This document shows, in pieces, positions 34,094 to 46,699 of a stretch of 64,000 nt of DNA (positions within the stretch are counted from its first letter, which is position 1; each line of letters opens with the position of its first letter). Source of the DNA: Lithodes maja (lineage: Eukaryota; Arthropoda; Malacostraca; Decapoda; Lithodidae); assembly GCA_037953745.1 (NCBI GenBank), contig JBAKBP010003081.1, positions 62,001 through 126,000 on the forward strand. The letters are read 5' to 3'. The notes under the pieces are model-generated. The model was not told the DNA's origin. It did not search any database and saw only the letters and a program-made list of their open reading frames with translations. The position numbers and the translations under genes were made by a program.

Positions 34094-35209
34094 TTAATAT
34101 AGCCCGACAGGGTCACACCGAACACGTTCTTAATAGCACAAAATAGGTATTCAATTAGGATAATACAGAACTCAATAACAACACACATAGAATTTATAAA
34201 TGGTATTTAATCAAGATAACGTCTAGCTTGAGGAGTCATAGACCGTCTCAACATAATCATATCAATCTCCAACTCACGAATATAGATTCGTAGTCGGGGA
34301 TGGTTTCTTGTCTGAATCAATAACAATAGTAATATGCAGATAACAGGGTGCATATATGTTGAGATTCTTAACAAGATCAAATCATGAACAAATGTGGTTA
34401 TAGGTATCAGTTAATAAAATAGCAAAAAAAGTAGAACATGAACATCATAAATAACAACCCTTAATAATAACAATCGATGTGAGTCGAGTAAGACGTCGAG
34501 TGTCTTACGTGAATAAAAAACAAATCAGGAAAACAAAATACAGTCTCAGTATACTGTAGGAGACACGGGGTGAATTGAGATCAAAATAAACACACAGGTA
34601 GGCTGGGTGAGTCACACGGTAGAGGGGCGCACTACACAGGTAGCCGCGTATTCTCAAGTGACCTTTCTACTTAGCTGGGGAGGTCAGGTCATGAACTGGA
34701 CTGCGGTGGTGGAAATTAAATTCAAAGTTAGTGCAACTAGAAAGGTAGTTTTAATAATATTTCTCTAAGATTGGTGGCAGAATATTAATTAATTAATTAC
34801 ACAAAAAGATTAAGTTCGTAGTCTAAATTGTGTAATTTATAATGAGAATCTTATATTCACGTCAACGATCGTATGTAATAATAACAAAACGAGCCTAGGA
34901 ATTCAGATGTAAAGTTTGCGTATAATTATGAATGAACTATAGAATAAATCTATTTAATTACACTGGAGAACAAATTAAAATTAACTAAACGAAGTTAGTC
35001 AACGAATGCTCTGGAAACGCTTATAATTATTAGTGTAAAAGGATAAATAACAGCATATTAATAAACAAAAGAACTTGAGCGCATACGACGAAGTTATGCT
35101 AAAGAAATACTTATTTCAGTTTTCTTAAGAGGTCTGAACGAGTTAACAGAGTCTTTTTTAATGAACATACACTAGAATACAAGGTGTATGGTAAGCGATG
35201 TGGAATTAA

Positions 35210-35708
35210 CCTAACAAGTGCGCATGGGGGTAATTGGAAACGTCCCCCTGTGCTGACGTATTTGAGGTGTTTCCGTCACTAAAATATTCATTGTACCATT
35301 AATAGCATTAATACTTATCCATATGCGCCTATTATGGGTTGATTATAAAGGTATTAACCTGAAACAACAATAAAACGAGTGAAAACAGCGTTTGGATGGT
35401 CAAAATCGGAGATATAGCCCGCAAGTTGTATAATGTATGGGTGAGGCAACCTGCTTTCCCGCCAATTTCCCCCAAGGCCACTGAGACACAGTCGATCGAT
35501 ACTCTCTCTCTCTCTCTTGCACTCGCTTGCCATCAGTGATGACAACACCCTGCTTGCAACTCGCTAATGTTAGCACGAAAATATAACTCAGAATAAGGGA
35601 ATAACAGGGAAAATAGGTGATAACTGAAGGAGAGGAGGAAAGTGGGGAAGGAGGGGAGGTAGAGGACTGAGATTTTGCATGGCCCAGGGGCCAAAAAAAA
35701 AAAAATAA

Positions 35709-35739
<31 letters not shown>

Positions 35740-35835
35740 TCGATGTCAAAAGTTGATTTTTTGTTTTACTTACTCTTAAGAGTCTCCCCGCAGTCCGCCG
35801 GGGGAACTCTTAAGAGTCTCCCCGCAGTTCCCGGG
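35210..35835. mobile_element. 626-bp TTAA-flanked MITE
   Basis: TTAA at 35206-35209 and 35836-35839 flanks the insert; the other LTR reads GGAATTAAGTAGCAG at about 44431-44445, the empty site. The right end has two direct copies of CTTAAGAGTCTCCCCGCAG. The ends are weakly inverted (CC....AA.TGCG). An A-rich tract lies at 35694-35738. No convincing gene. Confidence 0.8.
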
Positions 35836-37413
35836 TTAAGTAACAGAATCTATGCAATGCTGGAATTCCTGAGCATGAAGAATCAGAATTACTTACATCA
35901 GTAATCATATGAACATTAATACGAATTCATAAAATAATTACAAAGGTGATTATGTAATCGAACGTAATTAAGGAAGCTTGGGAGAAAATTAGTTTTCACG
36001 GGGATAGTTATAGCGATTAACATGAAGTATGCCGAGGTAAATTTGTTATGAAAATGGGCGTAGGTTCTAGGTAAGGTTATTTAGGAAGGGAAATCAAATC
36101 ACGAAATACACTTCGACCTCAACTCACAAAATACATAGCAGAATACATATATTAGGAAAATCTGTGAGTGTGTGGTAAGGTGAATAACTGAACACAATTA
36201 TATAACTTATGCGTAAGACGTTCTGTAGAAAATTAATCAAATAACAGGGCTCGGACTTATACACAGTTCTAACACAGATTGTATATAAGGTTCAGAAGGA
36301 TTAACACAATACGCAATCAAGGATCTTAGGCACAGATCACAGAGTTAATTAGCACAACACGGTTCACATATTTGACTTATACCTCGACAACAATAACACA
36401 ACGAAAGATACACAGGAACACTTTGGGAAGGTTTGGAGGGCAGGGGAAGAGAGTACAGGTCTGGCCAACGTAGATCGTGGGTCCACGGAGCAGCACTTCA
36501 GGGGTGTAGGGCGTCACTCAAGCAGCACTTCAGGGTCCAGACTTCAGGTGGGTAGGGCGTCACTCGAGCAGGACTTCAGGGGTACTTCAGGCAAGTACAC
36601 TCACTGGGCAGGGTAGGGGCAGGCTGGTACAAGCTACAACTGTGGATTAGCTACTCTGTTCCTTAGGTAGGTCTAGAATAGTATCGTAGTGTGGTTTGCA
36701 TACTCCTCTACAATTTCGTAGAGGTAATATTCGGCTTTATCCTTGACTCTTGTTTACAGGGGTTCAAGGTCATAGGGATATGGGGAAATTGGTTGTGATG
36801 AAGTTGTGAGGTAAACGTCTTAGCGTAGACATACATAATAGCTGTTTACATTGGTACATAATATAATAGGTAGTTTATTAATTACTTAGGTGCTAGTTAC
36901 TTAGCCTAATAATGGAGAAATCCTATGTGTACGGAATCGTCCATGAGTTAAACTCCTAGACAAACATGCTTTCAGCTCGCCTATGAGTTATTCTTCGTAG
37001 AGGTTTATGATATCTCCCGGTTTGTCATCATGTGTCCTCTTGTCTATATCCATTTATATCTGTAGACTTCAGGCCGTTGATGTTTTATTTGCATAAACAT
37101 CTCTTCACTGTATTGCATATCTGGGAGCAGAGAAAATGCTGTGCTGTGGTTGGTTATGAGGGTTTGAGAGCAGGGCGTGAATTAGTCGTGAAGACTTCCC
37201 ACACTTGTGGCGGGTGGCTGTTATCTTATAGCACGGGGAAACAGGGGTCGCTCCTGTATTTGTGCGGTGGTTAGAGCACGGGGAAACAGGGGTGGCTCTT
37301 GTATTTTTCTTCTCTTCTCCTGTCACTCTCTTGTCTTCTTAGGGTCTTCGAGTTGCAGACTGGCTATTCTGCAACTGTTTTCTGTATGGCTTGTCTTCAG
37401 ACTCGTCATTTCA

Positions 37414-37571
37414 CCACATTCCTCGTAGAAAAATTGCGACCCCGCGATTTAATAATATAGGATCTGGTGGTGGGTGAGTTGATGACAGGTGTTAAACTTT
37501 GGAGAGTGAGCAACCAAAGTGTGGTAGGGACATCCGCCTTGGATAGGGTGTCCATGCTAATATTTATTTGA
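37414..37571 (-). other. Gypsy-2 3' untranslated region
   Basis: This lies between the last pol-frame stop (37572) and the 3' LTR. Just outside the LTR the minus strand reads GAGGAATGTGG, a weak polypurine tract. Confidence 0.5.
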
Positions 37572-39653
37572 TCAGTCGTCCTTAGCATATCTGGCCATGT
37601 GGATGAGTTTGTTTGGCGTTTCTATCTCAGTGGGGACAGCGTTTTTTATGAAGGTGACTTTGTTGATCTTGATGGCTGTAGGGGCCGCAGTAGAAGGTGC
37701 TGTAGGAGGAGGTGTGGTAGGAGGCAGTTTGCTGGGTGGTCTGCTGGTCGTCGTAGCCACTGGAGTAGTGAAGAGAGTTGAGGTGGTTGTATGAGGTAGA
37801 GTTGACCTCTCACTAACATGAGGGGTCCTTGTTGACGCTGGCAAGGTAGGTTTTAGGGGGTCCCGCCGGATGTATGTGGGTTGGAAGGTGGTAGCCCATC
37901 ATTGAGGGGGCATCACGCATCGACCAGATCTTGTACATGTGGGGTTAGACCTAGTAGGGATTAGAGAAGGTTTGATAACACAAGATACTGGGGATGGGGA
38001 GGAAACTGAGCTAGGGGATAGAGGTGGCCTATTGAATCTGTTTGGAGATGGCCGAATTAAGGGAGAAGAATGTGTGCTAGTCGAAGGTATGGGACTATGT
38101 CTGGGAAGGAGAGGTAAAGGGCGTGCAATAGGTTGAGGGGAAAGATGAGATACAGAAGGAGCTGGAGACTTGAGTTTGGAAGCGTAAGATTGGGGCCGTG
38201 TCAGGCGTGACATCAGAGGGACAGGTAACGTGCGGGGAAGCGAGGATCTAGGCTAAGTAACGGAAGGTACAGGTTTATGAGCTAGAGTAGGAATGTTAGC
38301 AATGACTGGAGTTGTAGGTTGAGTATTGGAAGGTTCTGAATAAGTAGGTAAACTAACAGATGGAGAAGCTTGGGCAGGAACAGCTATAGAGGGTTGACAA
38401 GCTTAAGAGGGAAGGGTGGGAGGGGCAGAAACAGTGCGTTTAGGCAACACTGGAACGGGTGTGTACACCAGAGGGGGTGGGCGTGCTGGAGGTGCAGGTG
38501 TAGGAGTATGAGGTAGAATGTTTACATCAAGAGGAGGCCTTTGGCGGCGTGAAGGAGTGACAGGTAGAGGAAGCTCAGGGGTGGTGGGTTCTGTGGATCC
38601 TAAATTGTGATTATTAGTTGCAGGCAAAATGTCATTCTGATTGGGATCAGCAAGCATCACATTGTTCTCATTAATAGGCTGAAATCTACGTACATGCCTG
38701 TTACGATACGTGCGTGACTCACCAAAATAGTTGACGGTAACCTGATAACAGTTTGGTACAGCTAATATTTCAAACGGGCCTTTAAATCTGGGTTTTAGTT
38801 TGGATGGAACTGGTAAGTGTGCGACCATGACTAGATCGCTAATACAGTGGGGGCTGGCTTTTGGTGTTTCATATGGTTGAAGATCTTGAACGTACTGGAT
38901 TTGTGTCAGGCAATTCTTGAGGTGAACGAGAGACTGGTCGAGATTTGAGGAGGGCTCATACGGGGCAACTAGATGACGGAAGGGAAGGAGCAAAGGTGCT
39001 ACTCCAAATACCCGTTCGTGAGGAGAGATACCGTCTTCTCGAGGGCAGGTGTTGATCCCCCATTGCACAATTTTGACCTGGCTGGACCAATCTTTGGAGT
39101 CCATTTGTTGCAACCTGGTTCTTATCTGATTGACAATGTTTCTGTGGCTTCCCTCGCATATTGAATTACCCTGAGGCCAGTAAGGGGAGGAGTGGCTGAT
39201 TTTAAAACCATACATTAAAGACAGTTGAGACCAGATGTGGCTAGTGAATTCAGGGGCGTTGCCAGAATGGATTGCTTCAGGGAGGCCAAAATAAGGGAAG
39301 ACATGTTGAATGAGTGCCTCAGCTATTGCAATGGCTGAGTGTTCCTTTGCGGGGCAAGCGATGACATACTTGGAGTACGTGTCCACAAAAGTAATTATAT
39401 ACTTGAATCCATGACTATTTTCCATGGGCCCCATTACGTCTACTGCAAGCAATTGCCAAGGTTTGGAGGCAATTAATTTTTCGGAAGGACCAGCCGTGCG
39501 GGTTAGATCCTTACCCAACGCACACGCTTTGCATGACTCAGTGATGCGCTTTGCAGTGACATAAGGAGATGGGGTCCAGTAGACTTGTTGAAAGGTGGTG
39601 ATGAGTCTTCTTTGGGCTAGGTGGATACCGTTATCCATATGTATGGATTGCAT
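37572..39653 (-). pseudogene. Gypsy-2 integrase with long Pro/Thr-rich tail, broken
   Basis: The frame from 39653 continues through 37572, with in-frame stops at about 38403, 38255 and 37899. The integrase zinc domain ends CKACALG. The core has D72 (AVDVMGP) and E167 (ICEGSHRN) in DD35E spacing, but the second Asp is Gly131 (AIHSGNAPEF). A TRSGR motif typical of Gypsy pol C-termini is near 37930. The last 300 codons are rich in Pro, Ser and Thr. With a lost catalytic Asp and stops, the enzyme is dead. The stop at 39669 separates it from RT-RNase H in the same frame. Confidence 0.88.
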
Positions 39654-39668
39654 CGTGGATAACGCGGC

Positions 39669-41676
39669 TTAGGGGGTGATCACAATTTTTCCTTCTAAGG
39701 TGAAGAGATTGTCGCCTCGCCTGGTTAGCTGATTGAAAATCTTCCTAGGTATCCAATCTGGTTTTAGTTGTTGCTGGTATTGTTGCAACAGGTCTTGCTG
39801 GCTGTTGTCTAACGAGCCTTGATGATGTATTGCAAGGATCGTATGGGCTGGTTTGCCTTGTTGAGGTGTAGAACTGGGAGGTGGTAAGGGTAGACGAAAG
39901 AGTGCATCAGCATTGGTATGCAATTTCCCTGGACGATAAACGATATCCATATCGAATTCTTCCAGTGATTCTCTCCATCTGACAGTCAGAGCATTTTTTG
40001 TGTCTGACTTCCTCAACCATTGAAGGGCGTGGTGGTCGGTGATGACGGTGACCTTGACTCCCGCCAGGTAGACTTTGAAGTGTTGTAAAGCCCAAATCAT
40101 TCCGAGACATTCACGTTTGGTCACAGGGTAATTTATTTCTGCTGGGTTGAGGGTGCGGCTAGCACATGCAATTATGTGCTCTTTGCCGTCTCTGGTTTGA
40201 CCTAAAATGGCCCCAATTCCGAACTGTGATACATCTGTGTACAATCGGAATGGTTTGGTATAATCAGGGAAGGAGACCACCAGAGAGGCCACTAATTTGT
40301 CTTTTAGATTATTGAAAGCCTGAAGCCTGGGATCTGTCCATATGAAAGGCTCTTCTTTTTTCGTGAGGTCATGTAGGGGCTTTGCAATGGTGGCAAAGTT
40401 CTTCACAAAGCGTCGATAGTATGACGCTAGGCCTAAAAATGCACCTACGCCTTTTACGTTAGTTGGAGGGGTGATTTTACTGATAGCCTCGAGTTTGCAA
40501 GGGTCTGGGGCAATCCCTTCTTCAGAGACAACATGGCCTAAGAAATTTACTTTATTCTTGGCTAGGGTGCACTTGGAGGGTTTAAGTTTTAGGCTGGCAT
40601 CCCGGATCCTCTGGAAAACTTGTTTAAGGCGTTGCAGATGTTCGGCCCAAGTTGTGCCAAACACAATGATATCTAGATATGCCAGGCAAGTTTCCCAAGT
40701 TAATCCTTGTAAGACTGACTCCATCAATCTGGAGAATGTGGCTGGTCCATTGCAGAGTCCGAATGGTAGTACTGTGAACTCGTACAGTCTTCCTTGGCTG
40801 GTGGAGAAGGCCGTTTTCTGTTGATGGTCAGGCAAAACGGGTACTTGCCAGTAGCCAGCTTGTAGGTCCAAGGTAGTGAACCATTTGGCGCCGAGCAGTG
40901 AATCGAGAGTCATCGATCATGGGAAGAGGGGTGGCGTCCTTGATGGTGGCGTCATTTAGTTGGCGATAATCGATGCAAAATCTTGTGGATCCGTCCTTCT
41001 TACGGACTAGTACCACCGGAGAAGACCAGGGGCTGGCAGAGGGTTTTACTACTCCTGTGGCGAGCATATAATTTACTTGTTTTTCTTCTTCCTGTCTTTG
41101 GATCGGGTTCTTCCTTCTGATGGGTTGCTTGATGGGGTGGCCCACGGTGTGAATTGGGTGATGCAACGTTTCAGTTTTTCCCATATCTCGACTAGAAGTA
41201 GCGAAAATGTCTTGATATGAGATAAGGAGATTTCTGAGGTCGGTTTGTTGATTGTTGGTGAGAGTGGAAGGTATGTCAGGAAGATTTTTTTTATAAGGAG
41301 GAGAAGAATCAGAGGGGACAGACAGTTCTTCAGAGTACATTTCTAACTCGCCGATGGCTAGACCTTTTGGCAAGGTGACATGTTTGTCAGAAATATTAGC
41401 AATTTTTATGCAATTAAGTTGATGTGGTAGCAGGCAAGGAGCGGTTAGGCATACCCCATTGAAAGGGCTTTGGAGGTGTGGGGTCACAAGGACATTTCCT
41501 TGAATCGTAGGAACTAAGGGTATCCATTTCTCATGATGAGGGGGAACTGTAATGGAAGTGGAGACTATGGCGGGAGAAATGACATGATTGGGGTAGGGGA
41601 TATCATTAATCTTAGTTTGGGGTGCAGCAGTGATAGGGGGAGTGACTGGCAATTCTATTAATTTGAGCTGCTTCAA
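39669..41676 (-). pseudogene. Gypsy-2 reverse transcriptase and RNase H, inactive
   Basis: Frame 41676-40828 has the RT fingers (WSSPVVLVRKKDGSTRFCID, YRQLNDATIKDATPLPMIDD). A one-base deletion near 40907 moves to frame 40913-39669, with LDLQAGYWQVP, LPFGLCNGPATFSRLM and the catalytic box as YLDIIVFG, one Asp codon short of the usual YLDD. RNase H keeps YTDVS, KRECLGMI, TDHHALQW and ADAL. A TAA at 39669 separates it from integrase in the same frame. The enzyme would make cDNA from the element RNA; loss of a catalytic Asp and the frameshift make it non-functional. Confidence 0.9.
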
Positions 41677-41681
41677 GTTAC

Positions 41682-42112
41682 CTAGAGGAGGTGAAGTTTT
41701 TTTTCAGGTTTGGACGGTGGGTCATAAGAAAGTGTCCTGTACCTACAATTAATGGAGGCACTTAGAGAGATTAATAAATCAAGCCCCAGGTATCCATCAT
41801 ACTTGGATTCACTAGGGTTGTAGATCACGAAGGAGTGCTGAACTCTGTGATTAGGGTGGGGGGTCTTAACATACAATATAGGGGGAGTGACTGACCCAGG
41901 TTGGGAATAACCTGGTCGTTTGCACTAATTAGGATGATAGAAGCGGACTGGATTTCCCCGAAAACATGCTTATGTTTTCGGAAAAAGGGAAGGTATAAAC
42001 AAGAACGAGAAGCCCCCGTATCAATAAGGAGTCGAACTTTCACCCCATTCAGCGTGATTTTGTGGTACACCGGAAGTCCACCATCCGATGTGCCGTCATG
42101 AGCCCCCGCCAT
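41682..42112 (-). pseudogene. Gypsy-2 aspartic protease, frameshifted
   Basis: 42112-41825 has LLIDTGASRSCLYLP (active-site DTG). A shift to frame 41876-41682 gives the second block, YDGYLGLDLL. It would process Gag-Pol. Confidence 0.8.
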
Positions 42113-42141
42113 GGTTACGACGATTTGTTTGGGGGGGCAGT

Positions 42142-43179
42142 CTAAAAATCCAGCGGTTCCGGCTGGACTAGTTTAGGCTGGTATGATGATTCCAGTTCTC
42201 CTTCCATGTCTCCTTCGTCAATCCCAGCAGTTCCATCTTCAATAATGGTGGAAATCTGACGCGGCTTAATCCAAGGGATCTGTGCCCACCAACTTGGAGT
42301 CCTGGTCCTTTTCCTGGTCAGTTCATTGAATGACTTTTTGAGTGACCACAGCATGCAAGATCCGGTGCAGGGTTTCCAGTCTGCAGGACGGATTCTTGCC
42401 CACTCCTCAGCCTTGTCAGCTGCCCTAGGAGCTACAGGGCTACTGTTGGAAGCTGTACCGGAAGTGGGGTAGGTAGTGACTTTACTGATCACAGCTATTT
42501 TGTTGGTGGTGGCTTGTTCCCTAGATTTTCGTAACGCCAGGATTCTTCATATTACAGGCAGATCCGCGTCATAATTTGTGGGTTCCACGATTGAGAAGTG
42601 GTCAGCCACTGGGTCAGGCAATATTCTGACCAAGGCTTTGAAGATGGTTTTCTTCCTCTGGGCGGTGGTTTCGTCCGGGAAAGCCGTCAAAGCGATCTGG
42701 TGCAACTTTTCAACAGTTCCATCCAAATCTCCTGAGTAGGTTACCTCATGGAATTTTTGATCTGCAATTGTTTGACCCAATACTGGATTGATGGCTGTCC
42801 GGACATAAACTTCGAACTGTGCCCAGGTTAACCCAGGCATATTGTCATGCACGTATCCTAACACTTTAGTTGCATACTTACCAAGCTTAACCACAGGCGG
42901 TGCTGGTTGGGGGGAGGGGCGTCGACTGACTGGGGACAGAGGTGCATGGGGGCGGTTCGTTCGTGGCCACCCCTTCGGGGATCACGGCATCAGGCAATAG
43001 ATAGAATAGATAGATAGAACCACAATTGTGTGTATCTTGGAAGCGTCCTCGTTCTCAAACATAATGTCTAGGACCGGCTTGACTATTTCCAGGTAAGTGT
43101 AGATGTCGTAATCCTCGGGTTTAAATGCCGGGATATCAAGAGACCTAAGGGCTGCCATAATGAATAATGTAAATACCAA
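42142..43179 (-). pseudogene. Gypsy-2 gag, with in-frame stops
   Basis: Three same-frame segments (43179-42982, 42894-42547, 42492-42142) are separated by stops and a local disruption near 42950-42990, where TCTA repeats occur. The first begins MAALRSLDIPAFKPEDYDIY. The middle segment looks capsid-like (KYATKVLGYVHDNMPG, TWAQFEVYVRTAINPVLG). No zinc knuckle is evident; only a CTGSC cysteine pair in the third segment. Confidence 0.7.
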
Positions 43180-43269
43180 TTGAATACCAGATTTTTTTTT
43201 TTTTATAATAAGAACACTCGTGTTGATATGCTGTATCGAGACACCGCTGCCGCCAGTGTTATGCCGGGT
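43180..43269 (-). other. Gypsy-2 leader with possible primer binding site
   Basis: On the minus strand, TGGCGGCAGCGGTGTC begins about 14 bases after the LTR end, a possible tRNA primer site resembling the Gypsy-1 TGGCGAC. A T-tract at 43191-43204 follows. Confidence 0.35.
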
Positions 43270-46001
43270 TGTAATATTTACAACTCGTGATATAGTCTCC
43301 TCAAAAATCCACTTATGGACTTCTAGACCTTAATAAAGCCTGACAGGGTCACACCAAACACGTTCTTAATAGCACAAAATAGGTATTCAATTAGGATAAT
43401 ACAGAACTCAATGACACACATAGAATTTATAAATGGTATTTAATCAAGATAACGTCTAGCTTGAGGAGTCATAGACCGTCTCAACATAATCATATCAATC
43501 TCCAACTCGCGAATATAGATTCGTAGTCGGGGATGGTTTCTTGTCTGAATCAATAACAATAGTAATATGCAGATAACAGGGTGCATATATGTTGAGATTC
43601 TTAACAAGATCAAATCATGAACAAATGTGGTTATAGGTATCAGTTAATAAAATAGCAACAAAAGTAGAACATGAACATCATAAATAACAACCCTTAATAA
43701 TAACAATCGATGTGAGTCGAGTAAGACGTCGAGTGTCTTACGTGAATAAAAAACAAATCAGGAAAACAAAATACAGTCTCGGTATACTGTAGGAGACACG
43801 GGGTGAATTGAGATCAAAATAAACACACAGGTAGGCTGGGTGAGTCACACGGTAGAGGGGCGCACTACACAGGTAGCCGCGTATTCTCAAGTGACCTTTC
43901 TACTTAACTGGGGAGGTCAGGTCATGAACTGGACTGCGGTGGTGGAAATTAAATTCAAAGTTAGTGCAACTAGAAAGGTAGTTTTAATAATATTTCTCTA
44001 AGATTGGTGGCAGAATATTAATTAATTAATTGCACAAAAGATTAAGTTCGTAGTCTAAATTGTGTAATATATAATGAGAATCTTATATTCACGTCAACGA
44101 TCGTATGTAATAATAACGAAACGAGCCGAGGAATTCAGATGTAAAGTTTGCGTATAATTATGAATGAACTATAGAATAAATCTATTTAATTACACTGGAG
44201 AACAAATTATAATTAACTAAACGAAGTTAATCAACGAATGCTCTGGAAATGCTTATAATTATTAACGTAAAAGGATAAATAACAGAATATTAATTAACAA
44301 AGAACTTGAGCGCATACGACAAAGTTATGCTAAAAAAATACTTTTCAGTATTCTAAAGAGGTTTGAACGAGTTAACAGAGTCTTTTTAATGAACATACAC
44401 TAGAATACGAGGTGTATGGTAAGCGATGTGGAATTAAGTAGCAGAATTTATGCAATGCTGGAATTCCTGAGCATGAAGAATCAGAATTACTTACATCAGT
44501 AATCAAATGAACGTTAATACGAATTCATAAAATAATTACAAAGGTGATTATGTAATCGAACGTAATTAGGGAAGCTTGGGAGAAAATTAGTTTTCACGGG
44601 GATAGTTATAGAGATTATAATTAAGTATGCTGATGTAAATTAGTTATGAAAATGGGCGTAGGTTCTAGGTCAGGTTATTTAGGAAGGAAAATCAAATCAC
44701 GAAATACACTTCGACTTCAACTCACAAAATACATAGCAGAATACATATATTAGGAAAATCTGTGAGTGTGTGGTAAGGTGAATAACTGAACACAATTATA
44801 TAACTTATGCGTAAGACGTTCTGTAGAAAATTAATCAAATAACAGGGCTAGGACTTATACACAGTTCTAACACAGATTGTATATAAGGTTCAGAAGGATT
44901 AACACAATACGCAATCAAGGATCTTAGGCACAGATCTCAGAGTTAATTAGCACAACACGGTTCACATATTTTACTTATACCTCGACTACAATAACACAAC
45001 GAAAGATACACAGGAACACTTAGGGAAGGTTTGGAGGGCAGGGGAAATGAGTACAGGTCTGGCCAACGTAGATCGTGGGTCCACAGAGCAGCACTTCAGG
45101 GGTGTAGGGCGTCACTCAAGCAGCACTTCAGGGTCCAGATTTCAGGTGGGTAGGGCGTAACTCGAGCAGGACTTCAGGGGTACTTCAGGCAAGTACACTC
45201 TCTGGGCAGGGTAGGGGCAGGCTGGTACAAGCTACAACTGTGGATTAGCTACTCTGTTCCTTAGGTATCTCTAGAATAGTATCGTAGTGTGGTTTGCATA
45301 CTCCTCTTCAATTTTGTAGAGGTAATATTCGGCTTTATCCTTGACTCTTGTTTACAGGGGTTCAAGGTCATAGGGATATGGGGAAATTGGTTGTGATGAA
45401 GTTGTGAGGTAAACACTTAGCGTAGACATACATAATAGCTGTTTACATTGGTATATATATAATAGGCAGTTTATTAATTACTTAGGTGCTAGTTACTTAG
45501 CCTAATAATGGAGAAATCCTATGTGTACGGAATCGTCCATGAGTTAAACTCCTTCAAACATGCTTTCAGCTCGCCTATGAGTTATTCTTCGTAGAGGTTT
45601 ATGATATCTCCCGGTTTGTTATCATGTGTCCTCTTGTCTATATCCATTTATATCTGTAGACTTCAGGCCGTTGATGATTTATTTGCATAAACATTTCTTC
45701 ACTGTATTGCACATCCGGGAGCTGAGAAAAGGCTGTGCTGTGGTTGGCTATGAGGGTTTGAGAGCAGGGCGTGGATTGGTCGTGAAGATTTCCCACACTT
45801 GTGGCGGGTGGCTGTTGTCTTAGAGCACGGGGAAACAGGGGTCGCTCCTGTATTTGTGCGGTGGTTAGAGCACGGGGAAACAGGGGTGGCTCTTGTATTT
45901 TTCTTCTCTTCTCCTGTCGCTCTCTTGTCTTCTTAGGGTCTTCGAGTTGCAGACTGGCTATTCTGCGACTGTTTTCTGTATGGCTTGTCTTCAGACCCAT
46001 C

Positions 46002-46007
<6 letters not shown>
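43270..46007 (-). repeat. Gypsy-2 5' LTR
   Basis: 2738 bp, without the two MITEs of the other LTR. Near its outer end, a 35 to 40 bp GGGGAAACAGGGGT-containing unit is duplicated (about 45826 and 45868), as it is in the other LTR. Confidence 0.92.

Positions 46008-46031
<24 letters not shown>
46008..46031. repeat. (TA)n microsatellite, right flank of the nested LTR block
   Basis: This is short TA sequence directly after the Gypsy-2 LTR, continuing into (TG)n. Confidence 0.9.
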
Positions 46032-46044
<13 letters not shown>

Positions 46045-46049
46045 ATGTA

Positions 46050-46690
46050 TATACTCAGGCACATACCCCATTACTGGGGGTGGCCAACTCGAGACAGAGC
46101 CTAAACAGAAACAACATACAAAGTTCCAGTTTTTAGGGTCCAGGATGATTCCCGCATTCCATCGCCCCTTACTGTCTCGTCGAGTAGGAGCATTTTACAA
46201 GCGGAGGGGGATTCCTAACCCCCTGCCCCCAGAAGGAAAAGTAGTACAGTAAAAAAATGACCAGCCCTCACCAAGAATAAATATATAAATACATAACATA
46301 AGTAAATAAAATAATCAAATACAAGTAAACATATGTAGAACATAAGGAAATATTAGTATTTTTTTTTAAATCAAACAAATGCATGAAGTAAATGTGTATG
46401 TTTTATGTTATCTACTTATACTTTCACCCTATCTTAATCCGTACCACACAGTCTGTAAATCATGCTTCTCGAAAACAGGTTCTACTTGTCTAATATTCGC
46501 TAAGGAAACATGCTTGTAATCGTAAATAATGATTTCCTTTTGCAGCACTTAATATACTGAACGAACATTGTGGGAGGAAGAGTTATTTACAGAAAATACA
46601 CAGATTAACAATACCATTTCTAAAGGTAAAGTGTCTATTAACGCCGCTGCAAAAGGGTATGTTAGTATGAATTGTTTAAGATATTCCAAC
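46050..46690. other. Unassigned sequence
   Basis: 46050-46260 is a moderately GC-rich block (GGATTCCTAACCCCCTGCCCC near 46208) that might be part of an unknown SINE. The rest is AT-rich. No gene is supported. Confidence 0.35.
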
Positions 46691-46699
46691 CAAGCAACA

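Larger units (their letters stand above)
33739..37413 (-). repeat. Gypsy-2 3' LTR (with two MITE insertions)
   Basis: It aligns with 43270-46007 throughout except for insertions at 33800-34093 and 35210-35835 and small indels. It ends CATTTCA at 37413, as the right LTR ends CATTTCA at 46007. Confidence 0.92.
33739..46007 (-). mobile_element. Gypsy-2: LTR retrotransposon with very long LTRs, inactive
   Basis: LTRs 33739-37413 and 43270-46007 flank a 5.9-kb internal region on the minus strand. On that strand LTRs begin TGAAATGA and end TTACA or ATACA. The outer flanks are (TA)n on both sides once Gypsy-1 is removed, so the element inserted in a TA microsatellite. Gag, protease, RT, RNase H and integrase are in normal Gypsy order. 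The left LTR is longer because it contains two TTAA-flanked MITEs absent from the right LTR. Confidence 0.92.
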
